Source: Bacillota bacterium
GTDB taxonomy: Bacteria > Bacillota > Limnochordia > Limnochordales > ZCTH02-B6
Length of the DNA: 11,985 bases
Reading direction: 5' to 3'
Assembly (NCBI GenBank): GCA_017578085.1
Contig: PKQR01000065.1
Location: forward strand, 1-11,985
The notes beneath the pieces were generated by a model. That model had not been told where the DNA came from. It was given only the letters and a program-made list of their open reading frames with translations, and did not search any database. Position 1 is the first letter of the stretch. Each line of letters starts with the position of its first letter. Positions 1 to 7,689 of this stretch are shown here, piece by piece. A program made the translations under genes and the position numbers.

Positions 1-1
1 A

Positions 2-2005
2 CCGACCCGGGCCACCGGCCAGGCCATGCTGGGCCTGGCCGTTGTGGGTGCAGCCGCCACCCTGGCGCAGCTTTTTGGGCGCGGCGAACCTTTCGGCCTT
101 GGGGCCATCATCGTTTTCCTCGGGTTTTTGAGCATCGCCGGCATCTCCCTGTCCTACAGCGGCTGGCTGCGGGTGGAGCCGTTTGCGGGCGGGGCGATCT
201 TGTGGCTGGCCGTGTTCATTGCGGTCTTCATCCTCTATCCTCTTGGGGCGATGCTGGCCACCAGCGTCTGGGTGAGGGGCGAGTTCACCCTGGACGTGTT
301 CCGCCAAACGCTGCGCTCACCGACGTTCTTCCTCTTTGAAAACCCGTGGACCGACCTCAGCGAGCGCCGGCTCGCCCAGTGGGTCGGCCTGGCGGCGGGG
401 GTTGTGGCCCTGGCGGTACAACTGGTCCGGCACCGGCAAGAACTGGGCCGGCAGGCCTGGCGCATCGGGGCGTGGACCCTCGTCGCCGCCGGGTGCGGCT
501 ACAGCCTCTCGGCCCTGTACACAGGCTTCGGGGCCTTGCGCAACAGCGTGCTCTTGGCCTTAAGCGTCGGCCTTGTCTCGACGGCGCTGGGGCTCTCCTT
601 TGCCCTCTTGGCCCAGCGCAGCCGGTTTCCCATCCGGTCGCTGATGGGGCCCTTCTCCACCTTGTCCATGATCACGCCGCCGTTTGTGCTGGGCCTGGCC
701 ATGATCTACATGTTCGGACGGCAGGGCTTCATCACCAACCGGCTTTTGGGGATGAACACCACCGCGTTCTACGGCCCCCTGGGCGTCGGCGTCGCGCAGG
801 TGCTGGCCTTTACGCCCCTCGCGTACCTGGTGCTGACGGGCGTCGTGCGCTCCCTGGACCCGGCCATGGAGGAGGCGGCGCAGACGCTCCGCGCCTCCCG
901 CTGGCGCCTGTTCCACACCGTCACATGGCCCCTTTTGCGCCCGGGCGTGGCCAACGCGTTTTTGCTGTGCGTCATCGAGAGCCTCGCCGACTTCGGCAAC
1001 CCGCTCATCCTCGGCGGCGGCGTGCCGTTTTTGCCGACGGAAGTGTTTTTCGCCATCGAGGGGCGCTTCAACCAGCACGAGGCGGCCGTCTACGGCGTCA
1101 TCCTGCTGCTTATGACCGTCGGCGTGTTCCTACTGCAGCACTACTGGCTCCGGAAGGCCTCCTACGTCACCGTGACGGGGAAGCCCACGGGCGGCCACCC
1201 AAGCCCTCTACCCGGGGCCCTAGAGTACCCGATGGTGACCGCCTTTGTGCTGTGGACGCTGCTGGGGATCATGCTTTACGCCTCGGTGTTCTTCGGCAGC
1301 TTCGTGAAGCTGTGGGGCTTCAACAACACCTTTACCCTTGAGCACTACGAGGCGCTGCGCACCAGCGGCCTCGGGGTGTTCCTCAACACCGCTCGCCTGG
1401 CGGCCATCGCGGCGGTGCCGTCGGCCCTGGTGGGGTTCCTCATCGCGTACGTGGTGGGGAGGCTGAACTTTCCCGGCCGGTCGCTGCTGGAGTTTACCTC
1501 CATGCTGTCCTTCGCCGTGCCGGGAACCGTCATGGGTATCGGCTACGTGCTGGCGTTCCACAGCGGGGCCCTGCGGCTGACCGGGACGGAGCTCATCATC
1601 ATCCTGGCGTTCATCTTCCGCAACATGCCTGTCGGCATCCGCAGCGGCCTGGCGGCCCTGCAGCAGATCGATCGGTCTCTGGAAGAGGCTTCCACCACGC
1701 TGCGGGCGTCGAACCTCACCACCCTGCGGCGGATCCTTTTCCCGCTCCTGCTGCCCGCCGTGATCTCCGGCCTGATGTTTTCCTTTGTGCGGGCCATGAC
1801 CGCCATCAGCCAGGTAATTTTCCTGGTGACGCCCAGCACCAATCTGGCGACGGTGTTGATCTTGTCGTGGGTCGGCCACGGCAGCATCGGGCGCGGTGCG
1901 GCCTTGTCGTGCGTCCTGATCGCCGCCATGGCCGTGGTGGTGCTCTTGCTCAACGTGGTGCTGCACCGGACGGGCCGGGACGCCGGGCGGGCAATAACCT
2001 ACTGA
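2..2005 (+). CDS. FbpB/AfuB-type ABC transporter permease, two fused permease domains (5' partial)
   Basis: Inner-membrane permease of a binding-protein-dependent importer of the FbpB/AfuB class (iron(III), and in some members hexose phosphates or phosphonates). The frame is open to the left edge and the ATG at 26 has no ribosome binding site, so the true start is probably outside the window. Counting from that ATG, hydrophobic segments begin at once, and two BPD_transp_1 (permease) domains follow, roughly residues 170-380 and 400-650. Each has the EAA loop that docks on the ATPase: EEAAQTLRAS at about 282 and EEASTTLRAS at about 553. Fusion of both permease halves in one chain is usual for this class. 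The gene is 28 bases upstream of its ATPase. No binding protein is seen here; it likely lies upstream. The family is confident; the substrate is not known. Confidence 0.9.
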   Translation, partial: PTRATGQAMLGLAVVGAAATLAQLFGRGEPFGLGAIIVFLGFLSIAGISLSYSGWLRVEPFAGGAILWLAVFIAVFILYPLGAMLATSVWVRGEFTLDVFRQTLRSPTFFLFENPWTDLSERRLAQWVGLAAGVVALAVQLVRHRQELGRQAWRIGAWTLVAAGCGYSLSALYTGFGALRNSVLLALSVGLVSTALGLSFALLAQRSRFPIRSLMGPFSTLSMITPPFVLGLAMIYMFGRQGFITNRLLGMNTTAFYGPLGVGVAQVLAFTPLAYLVLTGVVRSLDPAMEEAAQTLRASRWRLFHTVTWPLLRPGVANAFLLCVIESLADFGNPLILGGGVPFLPTEVFFAIEGRFNQHEAAVYGVILLLMTVGVFLLQHYWLRKASYVTVTGKPTGGHPSPLPGALEYPMVTAFVLWTLLGIMLYASVFFGSFVKLWGFNNTFTLEHYEALRTSGLGVFLNTARLAAIAAVPSALVGFLIAYVVGRLNFPGRSLLEFTSMLSFAVPGTVMGIGYVLAFHSGALRLTGTELIIILAFIFRNMPVGIRSGLAALQQIDRSLEEASTTLRASNLTTLRRILFPLLLPAVISGLMFSFVRAMTAISQVIFLVTPSTNLATVLILSWVGHGSIGRGAALSCVLIAAMAVVVLLLNVVLHRTGRDAGRAITY

Positions 2006-2016
2006 TGCCTCTAAGA

Positions 2017-2026
2017 AGAAAGGTGG
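2017..2026 (+). promoter_or_regulatory. Ribosome binding site of the ATPase gene
   Basis: The sequence GAAAGGTGG ends 7 bases before the ATG at 2034 but only 4 bases before the in-frame TTG at 2031. The spacing favours the ATG. Confidence 0.65.
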
Positions 2027-2033
2027 ACCGTTG

Positions 2034-3170
2034 ATGACGGATCGGCTGCCCACGGGGATGGGAGCGCCGGTTAGGCTTGAACACGTCACCAAGCGCTTTG
2101 GCCAGGTGGTGGCGGTCAACGACGTTACCCTGGAAATCCCTGGCCAAAAGATGGTGACCCTGCTGGGCCCCTCGGGGTGCGGCAAAACCACGACCCTGCG
2201 CATCATCGCGGGGCTTGAGACCATCAGCTCCGGGCGCATTTTCATCGGCGACCGGGAGGTGACGCACCAGCCCGCGAGCCAGCGCCCGATCACGATGGTG
2301 TTTCAATCGTACGCGCTCTTTCCCCATCTCAACGTCTTTGAGAACGTGGCCTACGGCCTGCGCAACATGGGCTTGCCCCAGGGGGAGATCCGCACGGCCG
2401 TGAGCGAGGCGCTGGCGCTGGTGGGATTAGCGGGCCTTGAGGGGCGGCTCCCCTCCCAGCTGTCCGGCGGGCAGCAGCAGCGGGTAGCCCTGGCCCGGGC
2501 GCTCGTCATGCGGCCCCAGGTGTTGCTTTTGGACGAACCCCTCTCCAACCTGGATGCCAAGCTGCGCAAGCAGGTGCGGCAGGAGCTGCGGGCCTTGCAG
2601 CAGCGGCTGGGGATCACCGGCATCTACGTCACCCATGACCAGTCGGAAGCGTTGGCCGTGTCCGACCTCATCGTGGTCATGCGGGACGGCGTCGTGCAGC
2701 AGGTGGGAACGCCCGAGGAACTTTACACACGCCCGGCCAACGCCTTCGTAGCCCGCTTCATCGGCGATGCGAACCTGGTGGAAGCCGAGGTCCGCGGCGG
2801 CCAGGTGTGGGTGAAGGGCTACCGGGTGCCGGATCCGCCGGGGCCCAAGGCGGACGGGCGGCGCCTGCTCATGATTCGCCCGGAGGCCATCAGCATCCGG
2901 CCCGCCGACGGGGAAACCGCAAAAGACGCCAGCGGCGAACCCGGTCAGGCCGACACGGGCCTGCCCGGCCGTGTCGTGCACGGCTTCTACCAGGGCATGA
3001 GCGCCGAATACCTGGTGGACACGGACGCCGGGCAACTGATGGTGATCGACGCCCATCTGGACGGCCCCGTGCTGCCGCCGGGCACGCCGGTCAGGCTCGC
3101 GTTTGCCCCGAGGGGGATGTACCTCCTGCCGGAGGGTGAAACGGCTGCGCCTGCGGCGGCGGCTTCGTGA
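2034..3170 (+). CDS. FbpC/PotA-type ABC transporter ATP-binding protein
   Basis: Cytoplasmic ATPase that drives the permease encoded just upstream. Visible motifs, numbered from the ATG: Walker A GPSGCGKTT at 45-53 (Lys51), Q-loop Gln91 in VFQSYALFPH, signature LSGGQ at 143-147, Walker B LLLDEP with Asp167 and Glu168, and the switch His201 in VTHDQSEA. The part after about residue 235 is a C-terminal TOBE-type domain, as in FbpC, PotA, UgpC and MalK. The length of 378 residues is normal for this class. The tail is Ala-rich. An alternative TTG start lies one codon upstream. Its stop overlaps a GTG that opens a longer reading of the LacI gene. All catalytic residues are present, so it should be active. 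The substrate cannot be told from the ATPase. Confidence 0.93.
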   Translation: MTDRLPTGMGAPVRLEHVTKRFGQVVAVNDVTLEIPGQKMVTLLGPSGCGKTTTLRIIAGLETISSGRIFIGDREVTHQPASQRPITMVFQSYALFPHLNVFENVAYGLRNMGLPQGEIRTAVSEALALVGLAGLEGRLPSQLSGGQQQRVALARALVMRPQVLLLDEPLSNLDAKLRKQVRQELRALQQRLGITGIYVTHDQSEALAVSDLIVVMRDGVVQQVGTPEELYTRPANAFVARFIGDANLVEAEVRGGQVWVKGYRVPDPPGPKADGRRLLMIRPEAISIRPADGETAKDASGEPGQADTGLPGRVVHGFYQGMSAEYLVDTDAGQLMVIDAHLDGPVLPPGTPVRLAFAPRGMYLLPEGETAAPAAAAS

Positions 3171-3232
3171 AACCGCACCCCGGCGGCCGCAACCCGAAGG
3201 AACCGGCAGCTGACGCAAGAAAGTTTATTGTT

Positions 3233-4231
3233 ATGCCTGTCACGATCTACGATGTGGCCCGGGAAGCGGGGGTTTCGCTGGCCACCGTTTCCCGCGTGAT
3301 CAACAACAGCCCATACGTCAAAGAGTCGACCCGCCGGCGCGTGCAGGAGACGATGGAGCGCCTGGGCTACGAGCCCAACCTGGTGGCGTCCGCCCTGATG
3401 ACCAAGCGAACGCGGCTTCTGGCGCTCCTGGTGCCCGACATCAGCAACCCCTTTTTTGCCGAGGTGGCCTGGGGGGTCGAGGACGCCGCCGCCGCGCAAA
3501 ACTACAACTGCGTCATCTGCAACGTGGGCGATGACACCCGCAAGCAGGCGGCATACGTAAGCGTTCTCAGGCGCAAGGGCATCGACGGGATCATCTTTGC
3601 CACCGCCGCCCACGACGACCGGCTCGTCCTCAGCTTGGGCAAGGGCCGTTACCCCATCACGCTCATGGCGCGCGACGTGCCGTCGGCGGAGGTCAACCGG
3701 GTGCTCACCGACGACCAAAAGGGGGCCTTTCTCGCGGCGGAGCACCTGCTGCGTTTGGGCCACCGGCGGCTGGTCATGATCAGCGAGCCGGCCCGGATCC
3801 ACTCCAGCATCGAGCGGCAGCGGGGGTTTGCGGCGGCCCTCCAGCAGGCGGGCCTCACGCCTGCCGTCATCGAGGCGGACGGCTCGGATATCCAGGCGGG
3901 CCTGCGGGCGAGCCAGGCGCTGTTGGCCATGCACCCCCGGCCGACGGCGGTGTTTTGCGCCAACGACATGTTGGCCATCGGCGTCCTGCAGGCAGCTGCG
4001 GCGGCAGGCGTCCGGGTGCCGGCAGAGCTCTCGGTCGTCGGCTTCGACGGCACGCCCTTGGCCCAGATCGCGAGTCCCCCGCTGACCACGGTGGTGCAGC
4101 CCATGCGAGAGATGGGCCGCGTCGCCGTGCAGCTCCTGATCGAATCGCTGCAGAACGGCGGCACGCCCCGCCGGGTCGTCCTAGAGCCGCACTTGCACGT
4201 GGGGGCTTCCACGGGCCCGGCGCCCGCGTAA
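3233..4231 (+). CDS. LacI-family transcriptional regulator (CcpA-like)
   Basis: DNA-binding repressor or activator of the LacI/GalR family. The N-terminus (TIYDVAREAGVS followed by ATVSRVIN) is the classic helix-turn-helix, residues 4-24, then the hinge-helix region YEPNLVASAL with Leu55 in the usual operator-intercalating place. Residues from about 60 to 332 form the periplasmic-binding-protein-like effector domain (VPDISNPFFAEV, DGIIFAT, FCANDMLAIG, VVGFDGTPLA). The ATG at 3233 is chosen because it gives a 332-residue protein starting where family members start. An in-frame GTG at 3167, overlapping the ATPase stop, would add 22 residues without family character. The ATG has only a weak AAGAAAG upstream. 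The N-terminus resembles CcpA, but a local regulator fits better, since the gene sits inside a transporter operon. The effector is probably a small sugar or related ligand (inference). Confidence 0.93.
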   Translation: MPVTIYDVAREAGVSLATVSRVINNSPYVKESTRRRVQETMERLGYEPNLVASALMTKRTRLLALLVPDISNPFFAEVAWGVEDAAAAQNYNCVICNVGDDTRKQAAYVSVLRRKGIDGIIFATAAHDDRLVLSLGKGRYPITLMARDVPSAEVNRVLTDDQKGAFLAAEHLLRLGHRRLVMISEPARIHSSIERQRGFAAALQQAGLTPAVIEADGSDIQAGLRASQALLAMHPRPTAVFCANDMLAIGVLQAAAAAGVRVPAELSVVGFDGTPLAQIASPPLTTVVQPMREMGRVAVQLLIESLQNGGTPRRVVLEPHLHVGASTGPAPA

Positions 4232-4247
4232 TCTTCGCGCCCAAGCC

Positions 4248-4255
4248 GGGAGGTG
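4248..4255 (+). promoter_or_regulatory. Ribosome binding site of the gamma-glutamyltransferase gene
   Basis: GGGAGGTG lies 5 bases before the GTG at 4261 and decides that start. The reading frame itself stays open much further upstream, across the end of the LacI gene. Confidence 0.75.
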
Positions 4256-4260
4256 CCGGC

Positions 4261-5865
4261 GTGCCTGTCTTCGACTACCGCTTTCCATACGCATCCCAGC
4301 GCAGCCCGGTCATGGGCCGGCGGGGCGCCGTGGCCACCAGCCACCCCCTCGCGGCCCAGATCGGCTTGCGCATCCTCCAGGAAGGCGGCAACGCCGTGGA
4401 CGCCGCGGTGGCCACCGCAGCGGCGCTCACGGTGCTTGAGCCCACCTCCAACGGCATCGGCGGCGACGCGTTCGCGCTCGTGTGGGACGGGAAGAAGCTG
4501 CACGGCCTCAACGCGTCCGGTCGGGCGCCCATGGCCCTCTCCCCTGAGGTGTTTGCGGCTCAGGGGCTCACCAAGGTGCCCACGGACGGCTGGCTGCCGG
4601 TGACCGTGCCCGGCGCTGTGTCCGCGTGGGTGGCGCTCACCCGCCGGTTTGGGTCCATGCCCCTGAAACGGCTCTTGGAGCCGGCCGCCCGCTACGCGGA
4701 GGAAGGACATCCGGTCCCGCCCGTCATCGCCGGCTACTGGCGGGCCGCGGCAGCCCGGTTCGCAGGGCGTGACGACTGGCGGCAGACCTTTTTGCCCTGG
4801 GGCCGGCCGCCGGAGCCGGGCGAGATCTTTGCCTGCCCGGATCAAGCCCGCACCCTGCGCCTCATCGGCGAGTCCGACGGGGAGGCCTTCTACCGCGGGG
4901 AGCTGGCCGCAGCCATCGCCCGCTACGCCCGGGAAACCGGGGGCCTTATCACGGAAGCGGACCTGGCGGCCCACGCGCCGGAATGGGTGGAGCCTATCCG
5001 CACCACCTACCGCGGCTTTGACGTCTGGGAGCTCCCGCCCAACGGCCAGGGGCTGGTGGCGCTCCTCGCCCTCAATATCCTGGAGGACACGGAGCTTCCT
5101 TCCCTGCCGCATCTGTCCGCGGCCCAGCTGCACCTGGTCATCGAGGCCTTGAAGCTGGCCTTCGCCGATGCCCATCGCTACATCGCCGACCCGGCGCTGG
5201 CCGACGTGCCCACCCGGGAGCTCTTGTCCAAGGTCTACGCCCGGGAGCGGCGCGCCCTCATCTCCCGCGCCAGGGCCCTGGCCGACCCGGTGCCCGGCCT
5301 GCCGCGAGCCGGCGACACGGTGTACTTGTGCACCGCCGACGCCGAGGGCCGCATGGTGTCCTACATCCAATCCAACTACATGGGCTTCGGCTCAGGGGTC
5401 GTGGTGCCGGGGACAGGCATCGCCCTGCAAAACCGGGGCGCCGGGTTTACGCTGGAAGAAGGCCACCCAAACCAGGTCGCGCCCGGCAAGCGGCCGTTCC
5501 ACACCATCATCCCGGCGTTCCTGTCCAAGGACGGGGTGCCGTTGGCCGCCTTTGGGGTCATGGGCGGCGACATGCAGCCCCAGGGCCACGTGCAGGTGGT
5601 CATCGGGATGGTGGACTACGGCCTCAATCCCCAGGCCGTGCTGGACGCGCCGCGGGTGCGGGTGGCGGGCGGGTTGGACGTGCACGTGGAAGCGGCGCTG
5701 CCCGCGGACACGGTGCGGCAGCTCCTGCGCCTCGGCCACCGGGTGCGCATGGAAGCCGACCCGACCATGTTTGGCGGGGGACAGATGATCTGGCGCGACC
5801 CGGACACGGGCGTCCTCATCGCCGGCTCCGAACCCCGCAAGGACGGCCTCGCGCTGGCGTGGTGA
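4261..5865 (+). CDS. Gamma-glutamyltransferase family hydrolase, YwrD-like
   Basis: Ntn-hydrolase of the gamma-glutamyltranspeptidase family, which cuts itself into two subunits and then hydrolyses or transfers gamma-glutamyl groups (glutathione, gamma-glutamyl peptides). Motifs from the GTG start: GGNAVDAAVA at 42-51, GIGGD at 65-69, Arg88 in NASGRAP (likely substrate-carboxylate arginine), Thr353 in GDTVYLCTADAEG as the expected cleavage site and nucleophile, and Gly435-Gly436 in VMGGDMQPQGH (oxyanion-hole region). The canonical Thr-Thr-His and PLSSM motifs are replaced by Thr-Val-Tyr and PFHTI (412-416), as in YwrD-type and acylase-like members. There is no signal peptide, so it should be cytoplasmic. 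At 534 residues the length is normal. It starts 29 bases after the LacI gene and is probably cotranscribed. The exact substrate is open; a cephalosporin-acylase-like or other amidase activity is possible. Confidence 0.92.
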   Translation: MPVFDYRFPYASQRSPVMGRRGAVATSHPLAAQIGLRILQEGGNAVDAAVATAAALTVLEPTSNGIGGDAFALVWDGKKLHGLNASGRAPMALSPEVFAAQGLTKVPTDGWLPVTVPGAVSAWVALTRRFGSMPLKRLLEPAARYAEEGHPVPPVIAGYWRAAAARFAGRDDWRQTFLPWGRPPEPGEIFACPDQARTLRLIGESDGEAFYRGELAAAIARYARETGGLITEADLAAHAPEWVEPIRTTYRGFDVWELPPNGQGLVALLALNILEDTELPSLPHLSAAQLHLVIEALKLAFADAHRYIADPALADVPTRELLSKVYARERRALISRARALADPVPGLPRAGDTVYLCTADAEGRMVSYIQSNYMGFGSGVVVPGTGIALQNRGAGFTLEEGHPNQVAPGKRPFHTIIPAFLSKDGVPLAAFGVMGGDMQPQGHVQVVIGMVDYGLNPQAVLDAPRVRVAGGLDVHVEAALPADTVRQLLRLGHRVRMEADPTMFGGGQMIWRDPDTGVLIAGSEPRKDGLALAW

Positions 5866-5916
5866 CCGTTTTCGCTCGCTGCGGGAACAGCCGGTGCGGG
5901 AGAAGGGCCGCCCACC

Positions 5917-6681
5917 TCAGCCGGCCAGCCCGGCCCGGGCCCTGAGGGCCGGGTCGCGGATGGTGAGCTCCTGCCCGGCCAAATCCCGGGCTTCCTCGGT
6001 GCACAGCCAGGCGATGACCCGGGCGGGGTCAGCCGGGTTGGCGAGGCTCTCCCGCGGCAGGCGCGAGATCTCGTTGATGCCGGAGGCCCGGATTTTCACC
6101 TGCATGTCGGTGTCCACGACCCCGGGCTGGAAGCCGTAGACGCGCACCCCGAGGGCGCCCGCCTCCAGGTGAATGGCCTGCGTCAGCATGGCAAGGCCCG
6201 CCTTGGCGCTGCAGTAAGCGCTCCAGCCTTCACGCGGCCGCACGGCCGCGCCGGAGCTCACATTGACAATGACGCCCCGCTGCCGCTCGAGGAAATGGGG
6301 CAGCACGGCCCGGACGCAGTGGAACGCGCCCACCAGATTGATCTGGACGTTGCGGGCCCACGCCCCGGGATCGCAGTCTTGCAGGTAGCCGATGGGCTCG
6401 ATGACGCCGGCGTTGTTGATGAGGATGTCAATGTGGCCAAAGCGGGCCAGCGCCTCGCGCACGACCCGCTCCACCTGCCCGTAGTCGGCCACGTCGGCGC
6501 CGAAGGCCACCGCCTCGCCGCCCGCGCTGCGAATCTCCTCGGCCGCGGCCTCACAGTCCCGGTACGTGCGGGACGCGAGCACGACCGCGGCCCCAGCCCG
6601 CGCCAGCGCCGCTGCGGCGGCGCGCCCGATTCCTTTTCCTGCACCGGTTACAATCGCGACTTGTCCAGCCAGCGTTTGCAT
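5917..6681 (-). CDS. Short-chain dehydrogenase/reductase (SDR), last gene of the liv operon
   Basis: NAD(P)-dependent oxidoreductase of the classical SDR family, 254 residues, with a complete Rossmann fold and active site. Visible: TGAGKGIG at 12-19 (cofactor glycines), Arg38 at the end of strand beta-2 (favours NADPH), Asp63, NNAG at 89-92, and the catalytic tetrad Asn115, Ser143, Tyr156, Lys160 (YCSAK). The region after PGVVDTDM, around 190-230, would shape the substrate pocket and gives no clear specificity. The ATG at 6681 is supported by GGGGGGAT, which ends 4 bases before it. The gene begins 27 bases after livM on the same strand with no terminator between, so it is probably cotranscribed with the transporter. 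It converges on the gamma-glutamyltransferase across 51 bases. The substrate is unknown; a keto or hydroxy compound linked to the imported solute is a guess. Confidence 0.93.
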   Translation of the reverse strand: MQTLAGQVAIVTGAGKGIGRAAAAALARAGAAVVLASRTYRDCEAAAEEIRSAGGEAVAFGADVADYGQVERVVREALARFGHIDILINNAGVIEPIGYLQDCDPGAWARNVQINLVGAFHCVRAVLPHFLERQRGVIVNVSSGAAVRPREGWSAYCSAKAGLAMLTQAIHLEAGALGVRVYGFQPGVVDTDMQVKIRASGINEISRLPRESLANPADPARVIAWLCTEEARDLAGQELTIRDPALRARAGLAG

Positions 6682-6685
6682 GTCG

Positions 6686-6693
6686 ATCCCCCC
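6686..6693 (-). promoter_or_regulatory. Ribosome binding site of the SDR gene (G-run type)
   Basis: On the - strand, GGGGGGAT precedes the ATG with 4 bases between. Similar G-runs followed by AT precede livH and livG. Pairing with the usual 16S tail would need a G-U wobble in the middle. Confidence 0.6.
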
Positions 6694-6708
6694 GATGCCA
6701 GGCGTTCG

Positions 6709-7689
6709 TCATCCGCCCGCGGACGCCTGCCGGCTGCCGCTTTCCTGCCGCAGGAGCTTGGACACTTGCCGCTCCTCGCCCAGCACCCCTTGCGGGCGCA
6801 CCAGGAGCATGACCATCAGCAAAAGGCCGATGAGCACGATGCGCAGGGCGTGGGCCCGGGGCCCGAGCGCCGGCGGCAAGGCCGCGGCGACAAACTCCGT
6901 GCCCGACCAGATGACCCAGACGATGAACGCACCGAGGATGGCTCCTTTGGAGTTGCCGCTGCCGCCGACGATGAGCATGACCCACACGAGGAACGTGGCG
7001 TTCATGGGCTCGAAGGCCTCGGGGCTGATGTAGCCCACGAAGTGCGCGAACAAGGCCCCCGCCACCCCCATGAAGAAAGCGCCCAGCACCAGGGCCTGCA
7101 GCTTGAAGCGGAAGACGTCCTTGCCCACCGCCTGGGCCACCGCTTCGTCCTCGCGGATGGCCTTGAGGACGCGGCCCCACGGCGAACGGATGCCCCGCTC
7201 GATGGCGAAGTAGACCAGCACCATCGCCGCCAGCACCAGCACCGCGTAGAAGGCGTTGTAGGCGCTGCCGAAGGTGCTGAAAAGCGGTTTCGGGATGCCG
7301 CCGATGCCCCACACGCCGGCCGTCAGCCACTGCTCGTTGGTGACGATCAGGCGCAAGGTTTCCGCAATGCCGATGGTGGCGATGGCCAGGTAGTCCCCTC
7401 GCAGGCGCAAGGTCGGGATGCCGATGAGCAGCGCCAAAAGCGCCGCCAGCACCCCGCCGGCCAGCACCCCGACGATGAAAGGCTGGCCGAACCCGCCCAA
7501 ATGGGAAAAGTCAGGCCCCTTGGTCATGATGGCGGACGTATACGCTCCCACGAGGAAAAACCCGCCCACGCCGATGTTGAACAGCCCCGTGTATCCCCAC
7601 TGGACGTTCAAGCCCAGGGCGGAGATGGCGTAGATGCCGCCATAAATCAGGAGGAACAACCCGTAGCCGACGACCCCGCCCCATTCCAT
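6709..7689 (-). CDS. livM: Branched-chain amino acid type ABC transporter permease LivM
   Basis: One of two inner-membrane permeases of a Liv/HAAT-type importer. The protein is 326 residues, strongly hydrophobic, with the LivM hallmark TLRLRGDYLAIATIGIAE at about 93-110, a cytoplasmic EDEAVAQAVGKD loop that contacts the ATPases, and a C-terminal LVRPQGVLG near 297-304. The ATG at 7689 is chosen for three reasons: GGAGGG lies 8 bases upstream, it overlaps the livH stop by one base (TGATG), and it gives family length. The frame stays open far upstream through livH, but that part is out-of-frame shadow. The hydrophilic tail after the last membrane segment is about 25 residues. Translation is probably coupled to livH. 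Confidence 0.94.
   Translation of the reverse strand: MEWGGVVGYGLFLLIYGGIYAISALGLNVQWGYTGLFNIGVGGFFLVGAYTSAIMTKGPDFSHLGGFGQPFIVGVLAGGVLAALLALLIGIPTLRLRGDYLAIATIGIAETLRLIVTNEQWLTAGVWGIGGIPKPLFSTFGSAYNAFYAVLVLAAMVLVYFAIERGIRSPWGRVLKAIREDEAVAQAVGKDVFRFKLQALVLGAFFMGVAGALFAHFVGYISPEAFEPMNATFLVWVMLIVGGSGNSKGAILGAFIVWVIWSGTEFVAAALPPALGPRAHALRIVLIGLLLMVMLLVRPQGVLGEERQVSKLLRQESGSRQASAGG

Noticed and set aside
346..1341. 331-codon + strand frame inside the permease gene
   Set aside because: Overlaps the permease in another frame and is Arg/Ala/Pro-rich; no independent evidence.
1220..2293. 357-codon open frame on the - strand over the permease and ATPase
   Set aside because: Low-complexity charged composition and no motif; a shadow frame.
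3167..3232. Earlier GTG start of the LacI gene, overlapping the ATPase stop
   Set aside because: It adds 22 polar residues before the helix-turn-helix that family members lack, and has no ribosome site at good spacing. The overlap is tempting but weaker than the family length.
3649..5370. 573-codon open frame on the - strand over the LacI and gamma-glutamyltransferase genes
   Set aside because: Composition is rich in Gly, Arg, His and Pro with no family motif. It is an antisense shadow of two well-supported genes, as expected in G+C-rich DNA where stop codons are rare.
5866..5916. Terminator in the short convergent gap between the gamma-glutamyltransferase and SDR genes
   Set aside because: No stem with a following T-run can be seen on either strand; termination may be Rho-dependent or lie within the genes.
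5929..5953. Hairpin CCCGGCCC / GGGCCGGG near the end of the SDR gene as a terminator
   Set aside because: It lies inside the coding sequence and has no T-run on either strand; G+C-rich coding DNA gives many such stems.
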